The notes under the pieces are model-generated. The model saw only the letters and a list, made by a program, of their open reading frames with translations, searched no databases and was not told the DNA's origin. Below, one piece after another: positions 42,434 to 53,329 of a stretch of DNA of 64,000 nt. The stretch is from Cephalotus follicularis (lineage: Eukaryota > Streptophyta > Magnoliopsida > Oxalidales > Cephalotaceae): positions 1 to 64,000 of the forward strand of contig BDDD01000171.1 in the NCBI GenBank assembly GCA_001972305.1, read 5' to 3'. The position numbers were made by a program, and so were the translations under genes. The stretch's first letter is position 1, and each line of letters starts with the position of its first letter.

Positions 42434-43845
42434 GTGTTGGAGGATAGAATGGAGTAGTTGTGTAGCCTTTGTGGAAGCTCTCGTATGCTAAATTCGTATC
42501 TTCAAAATTTTCTCCCTTGAATGTGCGAATGAACCTTACTTTTATAAACTTGGAGAAGTTGAGTTACTATTGCTGAATAGTATCTTGTCTGCAAGTGGAG
42601 TTACTATTACTTAATAGTATTTTGTCTGCAAAGTGGAATTACTGTAGCTTGTAATTGAATTATAGTGCGGTAACTATTGCTGCTGAATGGATTTTCACTG
42701 TTCTCGTATAAACTTTTGTCTGTGGAAATGGAGAATGTTGTAGAGATTGTTGTAACTTTCTTTCCTTTTGCGAGAAAAGACATTGATATGAGGATATGGG
42801 GTAAAATTTTGGTCTTCTTTGTTAAGATTGGTTTCATGGGCTAAATCTTGCTCGTAGAACTTGACTAATGATTCAAAATCGGTTTATGTTTGGAGGCAAA
42901 GATCGGCATGAGACCGTGTTGAATAGTTTTTTTGAATTTGATCTTCTATTATTAATCTTGTATGAAATGGTAGGCTGTAGTGGTCCCAATTTGTTGCATT
43001 GGTTTTCGCTCTCCAATGTTGTATTTGTATTTCAAGTGGAAATGAGCAGTCCCATAAATCTAATCTGAGGAGTTCAGGGATATGTCTATATCCTTTAATC
43101 TGTATTAACTGTTGTGCATATTATATTTCTTGAATAAATTCAGGTGGTGTAGACTTGATTAATGCTTGGATGCATCGATAGCCTCGTCCCATCATTAAAT
43201 CTAGACCAACAAGTGCTAATTTCCTACCAAATAGATTAAAATGTTCTGGTTGTGTAAAGTTGACTTGTCGGATCATTCCATGATCTAAAATCATTTGAGG
43301 AGTGATTGTCTTAATTTGGAAAATGTAGGAATGTGGTATTGATAAGTCCCAGCAGGCCATATAGATAGTGAAGGCTAAATGGCAAGTACATGAATACTGT
43401 TCTAGGGGGACAAATTGCTAAGTCTCTAATATTTCTAGGCATTGTATTTGTTGGTTGTTTGGAAGATAATCCGAAAAATAGTTCGCAGAAATATTTGGAA
43501 ATTGTTCAAAGTGTAAAAGAATGTTTTTAAGGAGATTTTGGATTATTTCAAAATTTTTGAAGAGATTTTGTCTCCTCTTGTTTTGAATGGTTTCAATTAT
43601 TTCATCAAGATTATATTCTCTCAATGTTTTGAAAATAGTACTTGGAAAGAAGAATGCTCTTGAATTTCTTATTTCTACCTCAGTGAGAGATAGAATTTTC
43701 TCACTCAAATTTCTTTTTCCTGTCTCAGTGGGAGGCAGGGTACTTTCTTCTTTACAATTTGTTTCTTCCATCTCAGAGGGAGATATACGGTCTTGGGTTC
43801 CATTGAGTGTCATCTTATCCATTTTTTGCAAGATAAATTTTGTTG
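42434..43845 (-). pseudogene. Unidentified minus-strand coding remnant
   Basis: Two minus-strand frames with protein-like composition lie here: an acidic, Glu/Asn/Ile-rich part (43418-43831, with FFFPSTIFKTLREYNLDEII) and a part with TPQMILDHGMIRQVNFTQPE, FGRKLALVGLDLMMGRGYRC and IQALIKSTPPEFIQEI (about 43121-43360). They look like parts of one coding region in decay, with more protein-like sequence to about 42600. I cannot place the family. A pararetrovirus-like protein, another retroelement gag or a host gene fragment are all possible. It lies between the Gypsy-3 LTR and a Tat antisense fragment. Confidence 0.4.
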
Positions 43846-44015
43846 ATTAGAAGACCGGTGTAAGGGACCATAGCATCTGGAAGCTCTACCCTAGGTGATC
43901 CCTCAAATCCCCGAGTACGACGTTCTTCTTCCTCGAAGGCCTGAAGAGCTTTCTCTTCTTCTGCATCAACCCTTTCAGGAAAAAAGTAGAAGTCAGCCAC
44001 TGACGAACCCCAAAT
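43846..44015 (-). pseudogene. Tat antisense-frame fragment, C-terminal strip
   Basis: The minus-strand translation (ADFYFFPERVDAEEEKALQA, then FEEEERRTRGFEGSP) parallels the tail of the Tat antisense frame (KAFDYYPKGYEAEELKAEEA). It ends at the target duplication CAAAT of the solo LTR, and related sequence resumes at 49908. Confidence 0.6.
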
Positions 44016-44084
44016 TGAAACGACTCGTCCCATTTTCCATAACCCTAACCCTATCCAACGAGTTGTGCCTTGATTTAGACTAAC

Positions 44085-44155
44085 TACACAACTTCCCGGA
44101 TGGTCACCCATCTTAAAACTTCTCCCGATTGAGCACGTTTAACCGTAAAGTTTCT
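44085..44155 (-). other. 5S-rRNA-like segment in the solo LTR
   Basis: Read on the minus strand, it matches the second half of plant 5S rRNA, including TTAAACGTGCTC (5S: TTAAGCGTGCTT) and the exact box C block GATGGGTGACC (44102-44112) followed by a GGGAAG match. About 50 of 70 positions agree by eye. The first part of 5S is missing, so it is not a 5S gene. LTRs carrying 5S-derived sequence are known from Cassandra TRIM elements. Here it lies about 70-140 bases from the LTR's 3' end. Confidence 0.65.
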
Positions 44156-44309
44156 ATAACTTTTTATCCACTAGATCACTTTACATTCTTTAATCACTTA
44201 TTCACACATTTATTCTTAATTAATTGTCCATTAAATAGGGTGGAAATTTCTGCAGAAAAACTACAAGAGTTCCCCCTAAAAATGGACGTTTCCCAAATTT
44301 TTACCTGTA

Positions 44310-44317
<8 letters not shown>

Positions 44318-44340
<23 letters not shown>
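44318..44340. repeat. (TA)n microsatellite
   Basis: About eleven TA units inside the solo LTR. Confidence 0.9.
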
Positions 44341-45668
44341 TCACACTCCCGAAGGAGGAATCAACAGTTTATTTTATATTTAATCCATCATCGGGATATC
44401 ACATCTATATAGACAAGTTTATCTCATCATTTCAGCTATATATATATAATCACATTTCTCATCATATATCTATAACTCAATACCATTAGCATGAACATAA
44501 TAAAAATATCCCGAATGTCTCAATGCAATGCATGTGAGGTTGGCCAGAATTGCCAACATGAGGTGCCTGACTCTCGTGGCCTACCTCTATCAAAACCAAC
44601 GACTACAAAGCTGGTGGATCAGGTGGAATATCCTTTGCTCTTTCAGCTGCAAAATAAATTTGGAGGGGGTTAGTCCAAATGACTAAGTGCGTTGGGACAA
44701 TTCATTCCCTGTTGCATCCATACATGAAACTGGATGCTATGAATAAAACAATATGATGGAGTCAATAGTATAAAGCAGTAATCAAATGGAGTAAGTCATG
44801 AAAAGCACAATAACAAGACTCCAATAAGAGTAACCAGTAACTCAACAATAAAGTCCACTAAACGAATATCAAAGTCAAGACAGAAATCAAATACATGAGA
44901 GTCACAATAAATCGAAGTATCTGAATATCAAAACTCAAAGATTCGATCATAAATCAAATATCAAATATCAATATCAAATATGTGCCCAGAAAAGTCATAA
45001 GAATGTAAGAGGATGTTGGTATCCATCATGTCACTATCTCATGTCTACCACCAAATCACATGGCAATACTATCTGCTTTGCCTCCAAAACCCATGGCGTC
45101 ATATCATATCACTGCCAAATCCCATGGCATCATATCATATCATAATTGCTGCAGTAATAATATACATATAGGCCATAGGCTATAGGACTGTACACATCCT
45201 TCATATACCAGTATAGAGTGCCTATGCCTTTGCCTCATTAGAGAAATAACATATATAAACCTCGACCAGGGGGACGTCGTTATTTCACAGATTTTCCCTC
45301 GTCAGAAATCATGTATCACAACCTCAATGAGGGGATGTCGTGTAAGAGCCCAGAATATTATAAAATATTATTATTGGGCTTTGTAATTATTTTCCCATTT
45401 TTGGGCTGGACCCGATAATTATGATATATTTAATTGGGCCTTAATGGAAAATAAATTATGATTTTGGGCCTTAATGCAAATTAATTTAAGACATTGGGCT
45501 TAAGGAATTATTTTCCTCATTGGGCCAATTTAAAATGTGGGAGAATGGGAGAAACATAAGTGAGGCCCAATTGGTGAAATTAACCCAAGATGAGAGGTTG
45601 GCCCAAGTTTGGCCAAGCCTGCAATTGTTGAAGAGAGTCTAGAAATCTCTGGACTCTTCCTCTCGTAA

Positions 45669-45678
45669 TTATAAAAGG
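45669..45678 (+). promoter_or_regulatory. TATA box in the inner solo LTR
   Basis: TTATAAAAGG lies about 330 bases into the LTR and is followed by a leader with GAGAAAGAGAGAGGGAG. It is a good plant TATA match. Confidence 0.55.
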
Positions 45679-46384
45679 CAGATGGTGACTTTGGGACATG
45701 CTTTAGCCATTTTTATCTTGCACAGTGCTTCTAGAGAAATCGAGAGAAAGAGAGAGGGAGAGGTAGAAGACAAATGGGTGCTATCCAAGTAAGCCCCATG
45801 TCCTCTGCACTACATCCCTATAAATACCCATTTCCCTGGGGACAAGAAGAGCACAAGGAAGAAAAATTGGCAAGAAGCGTAGCAGTCCCTAGCCTGAAGG
45901 AAAGCCAGAATCTACGAGGAAAGGAGAAAACGTCTCCGTTTTCAACCACTTTCCAGGTAGGTTGCTCCATATCCGAGTGCCTACCAGCTTGTGTGTGTGA
46001 ATGTGGTTGCTCTGTGTTTTGGGAGTTTGCTTGGTGTGTGCACTTTATTATTGTCTGCTTGTGTTATGTTGCACACTGTATACTATATTGTGGGTTGCTA
46101 TAGTACCTATGCGAAGTAGATATATATATATATATATATAAAGTACCAAACAGATATGTTATTGAAGGGACATGCTAGGAACGTGGGCGTCTTCCTGCGC
46201 GTCTCTGTGGCACAACCAGAACGCATCCAGACGCTGTTGTAAAGATTCCAGGGGAGTTGAGCTCCCTGGCAATGTGTCCGGACATGGCAATGCGCCGAGA
46301 CCCTCCGCGGCGGACGACCGAGCTCCCTCCACCTTCAGCATGAGTCCAGCATGCACCATATATGAACCTGTGCATAACAACAAA

Positions 46385-46985
46385 CTCACGTAGGGCACCC
46401 ATGGCACAAAGCAGCCATGCCCGAGCGCCCGGGCTGAGCACATTGGCTGCCTGGGGAGAAGGTGCCGAGGTGAATGCCGGGGAAGAAATGCCAGGGCACC
46501 GGGGAGAGACGCCAGTGCAGGGAAGAAATGCCAGGGCCGAGGCAAGCTGCCTGGGTCGAGCGTGAGAGATGCCATGGCGCCGGGGGAGAGATGCCAGGGC
46601 ACCGGGGCTGAGCGTGCGAGCTGTCCGGGCCGAGCATGCGAACTGTCCGGGTTGAGCGTGCCGACTGCCTGGGCCGAACGTGCGAGATGCCATGGCGTCA
46701 GGGAAGAGATGCCAGGGCGCCGGGGCTGAGCGTAAGAGTTTCCAGGGCTGAGCATGAACTGCCAGTGCTGAGCGCCAGGGGAGAAGTGCTGTGACGCCAG
46801 GCACGAGCACCTGGGCTGCCATGGCTGAGCCGCAGTGCTGAGCCCACCGTTCATGCCCGAGCTCCCATGGCGGATGCCAGAGCTGCTGTGTTGAGACGCC
46901 TGAGCTGCCATGGGGAGATGCCATGCTGCCCTGATGTCCCTGCCGAGCTGCCAGGTTCATGTCGAGCTACTGTGGTTACAAAGCC
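46385..46985. repeat. GC-rich degenerate repeat in the inner solo LTR
   Basis: About 600 bases consist of variants of two short phrases: GGGGAGAGATGCCAGGGC and CTGAGCGTGCGAGCTGTCC. They are interleaved, with frequent GCCATGG. The block stands out sharply from the AT-rich surroundings. No single period is visible by eye. Confidence 0.7.
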
Positions 46986-49907
46986 CGAGCTCTATGGCAA
47001 GAGGGGTTCGCAATACCTGGCGACATCCTCTGCTCTGTGCGCTAAGAAGGGAGGAAAATGGACAAGGTTATGCGTGTGTCTCCCCTGCATACATGGAGAA
47101 AAGGAAATGCAAGTAATATGTATATGCATGCGCTCGGGTGGGAGAATAAAAAGGAGTATATTCCCTTTGTATGTGCCAGGCTTGTGTTCACTTTTTGTAG
47201 AGGACCCACGCACCACGCAATGCATTTCCTGGCCTGCTATGCGTCTGACATTATTATATATGCGCTACTTACACGTAATAATAATTACGGTACTGTACAT
47301 GAAATAACACCATGAAGACTTTTATGTTCTTGTCGGGCATAACGAATAAAATATAAACATTACAGGAAAGAATGGACATAGAAAGGAAAAGACTTAGATA
47401 AATGACCCTAGGCTGGTGAGCCCAACTGGGGAGAATTCCGCCTTGTATTGTTTGTTCCTCTGGTATGTGCCCGTATATGGGGTGACCTACACAACCCTCA
47501 GGGTTGCTGACCCATTCCTTTGAATGGGCCAGGCACAGGTACAGGTACAGGTAGTGGAGGCACGTGGCAGCAGCGATAAGACAAAGGATTTTTGAGTAAG
47601 TTCCTCCTAGACAGCACGCTTACATGGACAAAGTTGCAGGAAAATAAATTGTGTATTTATTTTATTCTGGTTCATAGTAGTATGTAATTTATATGATTCG
47701 AATTGGGTCTGTAATCCACACATTAAATAAAGGATTTTGATTATGATTTATTTTAAGTTTAAATTTTATGCTTAAATTCGATGATGATTGTACGGATTGC
47801 CACGTGTCGAGTCGTGGGGCCCATCCCACGGTTCGGGGCATGACACGTCGTTATTTCACGGATCTGCCCTCGTCGAAAATCATATATACATCATCAAGTA
47901 GCCAACACGGTCAGAGGGATGAGGAATGGAGCATCTGCTACACTCACACTCAGCATACCATCATAGACAATAATATGACACAGATCCAGGCAATGGACAC
48001 CCAGGGGCAGTTCCCACATAACACCCCATCATAGACCAATAGGCATGCCAAGGAGAGTTGTGCATCATACGTACACCTCACCCTAGACCGGTGGTACATA
48101 TCCATAATCCCGGTACCCAGCATCAGAATATAACATAGTATAACAAATTACAATATCAGAAATGTGAGAAGGGGACCAAGTCACCCAGAGCATCGAGCAC
48201 ATACCCACTCGGAATCATATCACAAATCATGAATACGTTAACAGAAGACAAATGGGATACAAATCCTGACCAATATCACATATCATAAGAAAATAGGGCA
48301 CATATGAAACAACAGGACTCTCAATAATATAGTAGAGGAAGGGAATGTCCCACTCACTGATTTACGAAAAGTATCAATTGCTGATTAACCCCTCGATAGC
48401 TTTGGATCGAATACAGGATCCAAGTCTAAAACGTTATTACATGATAACATCCATAAGCATACTTTCCATGCTTATATAATATAAAAAGCATGAATGCACA
48501 TATATGCTACATAAAGGCTATATCCCCCGATTTCGCCGTTTCCGTTGCTATCAATATTTCATATCTTTTAAAATTCCACTCATTCTCTAATATTATTATT
48601 CTCATATGCTTTCCTAGTTTCACTTTGACACGACATTGGCATTACCACCCACTTGAACATATATTCACTTACTAGTATTTCATACCATCACTTAAACAAC
48701 ACCATAAACCTACAATAATTCCAACTACTACACACACATACCATTCTTTCATAACTAATCACCATTTATTTTTATCTATTATCAATATCAATATCAAACC
48801 TTCATTATTTCATCTCATCTTTAAACCTAAAAAAACTAGCCCTTCATTTCCTTTACAAGAACCCGAATATTATGAACAGAATTCAAGGATGATTTAAGCA
48901 TGATATAACACTACAATTCTAACACAATTTCATTCACCATACCCAAAAATTTCAACTCCTCCCTTGGCAATCACAAAACCCAAAATTATAAGGTGATAGA
49001 GGTGAGTTTAATTCATGTAATAAAGCTTCAATTCTAGCATAAATACATCATAAAATCCAAGGAGAAATCAATTCTCCATATCCACCTTCAAACCCAAAAT
49101 TGAGGGGCTTAGGAAGGATGATAAATCTTTGATGATTTAAATCAATACTAGTATAGAAAACCTCTAACATACAACTTAGTTCATCATTTTAAACATTTCT
49201 TTCTCAACCCGAAATGATTCAATGGAAGCATGAACATCACCAGAAATTTAATAGGGAAAATTAATAGAGCTCACCCGTTGCAATCAAAAGAAAAGAGGAA
49301 ATCAACTTGAGCCTGTACGTAGAAGAAAATAGAAAAGGGATGGAAGCCTTTGATGTGGAATGCTTTCGACTGCAACAAGGAGAGAAAGAGAGGCCGAATT
49401 TTTCCTTTGAAAAACTCTATATATCAATATAAAAGTGTGCTTGACGAGTGGAAGCGTCTAGAGCAATTGGGAAGCTCCTGCCAACGGGCCGAATGTGCAA
49501 GAATAAGGAAAATACTTAGGCCTTGCGTTATTTCAGCCAAGAAGATATTTACATGGAGAGAAATAATGGTTTTTGGGCCAACAATGTTAATAAGAATGGT
49601 TGGGTCGAATTTACAAGGATAATCTAAAATATGCATAATTCGGCTAGGCTAGGACAAATGATAGGTTTGAGCCTTTAACTAAACAAAACATGAATTATGG
49701 GCCTTTAAATCCATCATATATAACACATAGTTCACCTTAGAAATTTAGCCCAAAATAAAATTAATTATCTTAACCTAGCAATTCACTAAGATCTTGTATC
49801 AAATTTAACCTAGCAATTCACTAAGATCATGTATCGAATTGGCATGCCCACAAAATAATCTCTTGATTAACCATACACCAAGATATAACATGGGGTGTTA
49901 CACAAAT

Positions 49908-51605
49908 GACAAAGTCCAGAGGAACCTTCGGATGACAAGCGATCAAGTTGCGGCAGGTGTAAAACCCTCTGCCTAGAGTGGTACAAATTCCTTAAGGACT
50001 TCCTCAGCAAAACCTTGGGAAGCCCTAAAGTCGTCCACAGCTTTGGATAGGGCACCTTGGAACTCAGCCGAAGTTTTGAATTCCATGAGAGCCTTTTCCA
50101 CTGCCACTTGAGTCTGAGTAGCCCTCATCTTTTGCATCCTTGAGAGACTATCTTCCATGGTCTTCAACCGATCCTGAAGCTTTATGTTGTGGTGAACAGC
50201 AAGTTCCCTTTCCCTCGTCTCCTTGGCTAGAGCTTCGAGAGGCTGCCTCTTCTCCTCCATAACAGACTCTTGTGCCCGAGCACCTCCTCCAGCTAGGCAT
50301 GGGCCGCATCAGCTGACTTCTTGAGCTCTGCAACCTCAGTTTGAAGTTGCTCAGTAAGCGCATAGTCATCCTTGGCGTTCCCCAGTAGGATATAGGCGTC
50401 GTTCAGAGCCTGGAAAAGAAAGCTCAAAGTTAAAGGAGGAGTAGAGAGTTTACTTAAAGAGAAAATGAGAGGAAGTTACAAACCCTAATGTTGCTCTGAA
50501 TTGACTGACGGACCAGTTTTTTCTCGCATCCATCTCGGTAGGAAGGAGGCACAACCTGCCGAGCTCAACGGCTGCCCCCAGGGTTTTCAAGCTAACACCC
50601 GAGTTGCCAAGTTCTTCAAGCACCTCCCTTAGTCGGCCGATATCCACGGGCGCGGCAGGGTGGACAAGTTCATGAGGACTCACCTCGGGAGCGCCTTCCC
50701 GAGAATAACCTTCTCCATCTCTCATTCTCTTCTTTTGCTTTTTGGAGGGAAGAGATGGTGGGTCATTGGCGATTCTCTTGCCATGGGCATCTCTTACCCT
50801 GGTGGCCTCGGCAGCCTCAGTAACAGCCCTAGCATGGGCCTCAGCAATAGCAGCAATAGCCTCCTTTGCTACACTCTTCTCCTTCGCCCTAGCGACTTTC
50901 TGCCAAGCTTTTTGCCTCTCCCCCTCGGCAACAGCCCTCGCTTGCTCGCTAACTGCTCTCAAAACATCAATGGTGGGTTGCCAAGAAGCCATTGTAGTAG
51001 AGAACATCATAGATAGAGTCAAAAGTATAACAAAGCTTAGATATAGAAATAAAAATGAAGACATTATATGGAGAGGAGGTAAGGAAGGCTTAATACAACT
51101 CTCCTCCTCACTAACGGGTGAGGTCACGGGTTCTGCTCTAGCATCTTGAACCCCTTCTCTCTCTACCCCCATCGGGATCTCCTCTCTTTCATCCAGAGAA
51201 AATCGCCGACCAGAGGACATGCTCAGTCCCACACAGCGCAAGCGATCCTCGAAGATAGTAGAGCTCACTTCCTCTGGCTCCAGAGTAGAGAGCTTCCCCA
51301 GGTCTCCCTTCTCAGCTACAGACAAAATTGTCCTCTGATTAAGGTGTTGGGTATCCGATGAGTCGCACCACTGACAAGGAGTAAAGTCAGGGAGGTTCCT
51401 CACAAGGAAATACATCCTCCTTCAGCCCCTGAAGGACTTTGTAAGGTCCACAAACAACATCTTGGCCTGACTAACTCGCGACTTGAAGCAATAGCCGTGC
51501 TTGCCTGAAGAAGCATTGATGGAATGGAACTCTTTGAATAGCCCCACCATTGCGGTCACCCCCGTCTCCAAGCACTTCACCAAGAAACCTATGATGAAGG
51601 CCCAG
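49908..51605 (-). pseudogene. Tat antisense-frame fragment, main part (broken)
   Basis: The minus-strand translation includes WAFIIGFLVKCLETGVTAMV (about 51600-51540), FLVRNLPDFTPCQWCDSSDT (about 51400), a Lys-rich SKKQKKRMRDG cluster (about 50735), LGRLCLLPTEMDARKNWS (about 50550-50510) and a coiled-coil part near 50260-50000. All parallel the antisense frames of the Tat element in the same order. It is a separate, more worn copy with several breaks, without LTRs or pol in the window. Confidence 0.7.
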
Positions 51606-51756
51606 TGTAATGACCCAATCCCGAAACCTGAGCTGTTACAGGAAACTGGGATGACTTTAACCATAACCCATGGCACAAACTGGTCATATATATATTTCCT
51701 TCTCTCATCTCCTCCTTTGTATTTTTTTTTCTCTTCCCAGCACATCATGAGAGCAG
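51606..51756 (+). repeat. LTR-start-like piece joined to the Gypsy-4 5' LTR
   Basis: It begins TGTAATGACCCAATCCCG, a typical Gypsy LTR start, but does not match the start of the Gypsy-4 3' LTR (TGTAACGCCCGTAATTTTC). From 51757 the sequence switches to Gypsy-4 LTR. It contains a TATATATAT run near 51685 and a poly-T run near 51723. Confidence 0.5.
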
Positions 51757-52095
51757 AGGAGACTTAAGGAGAAGACTAAGCTATTTCTCTTGTTTAATGT
51801 ACTGAATGAACAATGACTATGTAAACCGGATTATTGTAACGTTGATTTATTTTATCTCGTACTGTATTATCACGCTCCATTTGGGCGATCGACAATGATG
51901 AGGGTTTATATATAAACTTGTTGAGCATCACGTAGTATGGGATGCGTTATGTATGTTTAAACTCAGCTTTTACATGAATGCTTCCGCTATCGAGAAATTT
52001 ATTTATTGGTAAATTTGCATGAGCTGGATTATATATAATGTTGATTGCCTTACCGCTTTATATGTTGTCTCTATGGGAAAACGGGGGGCGTGACA
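51757..52095 (+). repeat. Gypsy-4 5' LTR, end part
   Basis: It aligns without gaps to 59042-59380 and ends GGGGGGCGTGACA, three bases before the primer site. Confidence 0.85.
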
Positions 52096-52098
52096 ACG

Positions 52099-52110
52099 TG
52101 GTATCAGAGC
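52099..52110 (+). other. Gypsy-4 primer binding site
   Basis: TGGTATCAGAGC is an exact initiator-Met-tRNA site, the usual primer of plant chromoviruses. Confidence 0.9.
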
Positions 52111-52271
52111 ATATTCCATATATGCTTAGCTAGGATACTTTCCTTGGCAATCAATAAATTGTTTCTTAAAGTCGTGACTAACCGTCATCCTTCTTATAGG
52201 AACAAATGGACTGAAGGAGAACACGTGGTAGGGCTAGAGCTATTGGAGCCAATGCCCCTGAGGAAACGAAT

Positions 52272-53018
52272 ATGCTGCAAGGAGTGAATGTCCCCCAAGA
52301 TGATAGGGACCCGATGACCCAGATTGCGGATTACTTCCAGCAACAAATGGCCTTTAATATGGCTAATGCGGAGGAGATGCGCCAGTACTACGCGCAAGCT
52401 CGACCGCAACATAGCGCTCCCGATCACTGCCCAGGAGAGGATAGTAGTCAGTTTGGAAAGGACATCGAAAGGTTTATGAGACAGAATCCACCCAGCTTCC
52501 GGGGAGAGCTTGATGCTACGATTGCTGAAAGATGGCTTCAAGACTTAGAGAAGATTTTTGAAGTGATGGACTGTACCGATACTCATAAGCTGAAGTTTGC
52601 TATGTACCGTCTATGGGGAGAGGCCACTCACTGGTGGGAGATGGTCAAAGCGAAGTGGGAGTCAGTTGGACTCGATGCTACATGGGAGAGATTCCAGATA
52701 GAGTTCCTCGATTCATATGTACCCCGGATCGAGCAAGAATGGAGGGAGATAGAGCTTCTTGAGTTACGTCAAGGGGAGATGACTGTGGCCGAATACCAGG
52801 CCAGGTTTGTGGAGCTAGCCAGACATTCACCTTATCTGGTAGTCGATGACGTGAAAAAGATACGAAGATTTCTGAAGGGTTTACGACCGGATCTTCGGTC
52901 GAGGATTAGGGATATGGAGCTGGGTACCTTTTCAGAGCTCGCTCAAAAGGCGAGGCTGCTGGAGAGCATATCCAGTGAGGACCGAGCAGAGAGGGCCAGA
53001 GCACAACAAAATAAATAG
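52272..53018 (+). CDS. Gypsy-4 gag
   Basis: This 248-codon frame contains DYFQQQMAFNMANAEEMRQY, RFMRQNPPSFRGELDATIAE, YRLWGEATHWWEMVKAKWES and MTVAEYQARFVELARHSPYL, close to Gypsy-1 gag. The first in-frame Met is probably downstream of the family's start, which in the relatives reads MDRRRTRAR. Zinc knuckles follow at about 53145-53260 (GLCLRCGESGHSVRDCP). Confidence 0.8.
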   Translation: MLQGVNVPQDDRDPMTQIADYFQQQMAFNMANAEEMRQYYAQARPQHSAPDHCPGEDSSQFGKDIERFMRQNPPSFRGELDATIAERWLQDLEKIFEVMDCTDTHKLKFAMYRLWGEATHWWEMVKAKWESVGLDATWERFQIEFLDSYVPRIEQEWREIELLELRQGEMTVAEYQARFVELARHSPYLVVDDVKKIRRFLKGLRPDLRSRIRDMELGTFSELAQKARLLESISSEDRAERARAQQNK

Positions 53019-53329
53019 AGCCCGACAAGACCAGCTTCTTCAAAATGGCAAGGCAGTGGTTCTCCGACGAAATCATCGAAGAACAGATCGGGGAAGACTG
53101 CCACACAGGGTACTCCTAGTCAGGGGAGTAATGCGGGAATTGGAGCTTGTTATCACTATGGTCGTAAGGGCCACTTACAGAAGGGTTGCTGGAGGATGAA
53201 TGGACTGTGTTTGAGGTGTGGGGAATCCGGCCATTCAGTGAGAGATTGCCCGAAAAGTCAAACTACAGCACCTACTGGACCAGCGAGTAGCAGCGAGGCC
53301 GCAACGGGGCCTTCGCAGTGAAGCGACAC

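Larger units (their letters stand above)
45341..47845 (+). mobile_element. Solo LTR inserted in the larger solo LTR
   Basis: It begins TGTAAGAGCCCAGAATATT and ends CGGTTCGGGGCATGACA, 2505 bases, with flanks TGTCG (45336-45340) and CGTCG (47846-47850), a target duplication with one mismatch. No internal region is present. A TATA box lies at 45669-45678, and a GC-rich degenerate repeat fills 46385-46985. The end motif (cacgtgtcgagtcgtgg, then the GGGGCATGACA end) is typical of Gypsy LTRs. Large frames on both strands over 46159-46960 reflect the GC-rich repeat. Confidence 0.75.
44016..49902 (-). mobile_element. Long solo LTR, minus strand, with a second solo LTR inside
   Basis: In element orientation it begins TGTAACACCCCATG (at 49902) and ends GACGAGTCGTTTCA (at 44016). 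Perfect flanks CAAAT lie at 44011-44015 and 49903-49907. Without the inner insertion it is about 3.38 kb, with no internal region, primer site or pol, so it is a solo LTR. Notable contents are a 5S-rRNA-like segment near its 3' end, a TA microsatellite (44318-44340) and a local duplication at the inner insertion point. It carries no gene; frames in it are short and AT-driven. Confidence 0.75.

Noticed and set aside
44039-44056. Interstitial telomere repeat (AACCCTAACCCTA).
   Set aside because: Only about two units are present, inside the solo LTR; chance is sufficient.
44085-44155. A functional 5S rRNA gene.
   Set aside because: Only the second half is recognisable and about 30 percent of positions differ; it sits inside an LTR.
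46159-46960. Two overlapping minus-strand frames of about 250 codons that could be called genes.
   Set aside because: They lie wholly in the GC-rich degenerate repeat of a solo LTR, overlap in different frames and have low-complexity Pro/Ala/Ser/Leu content.
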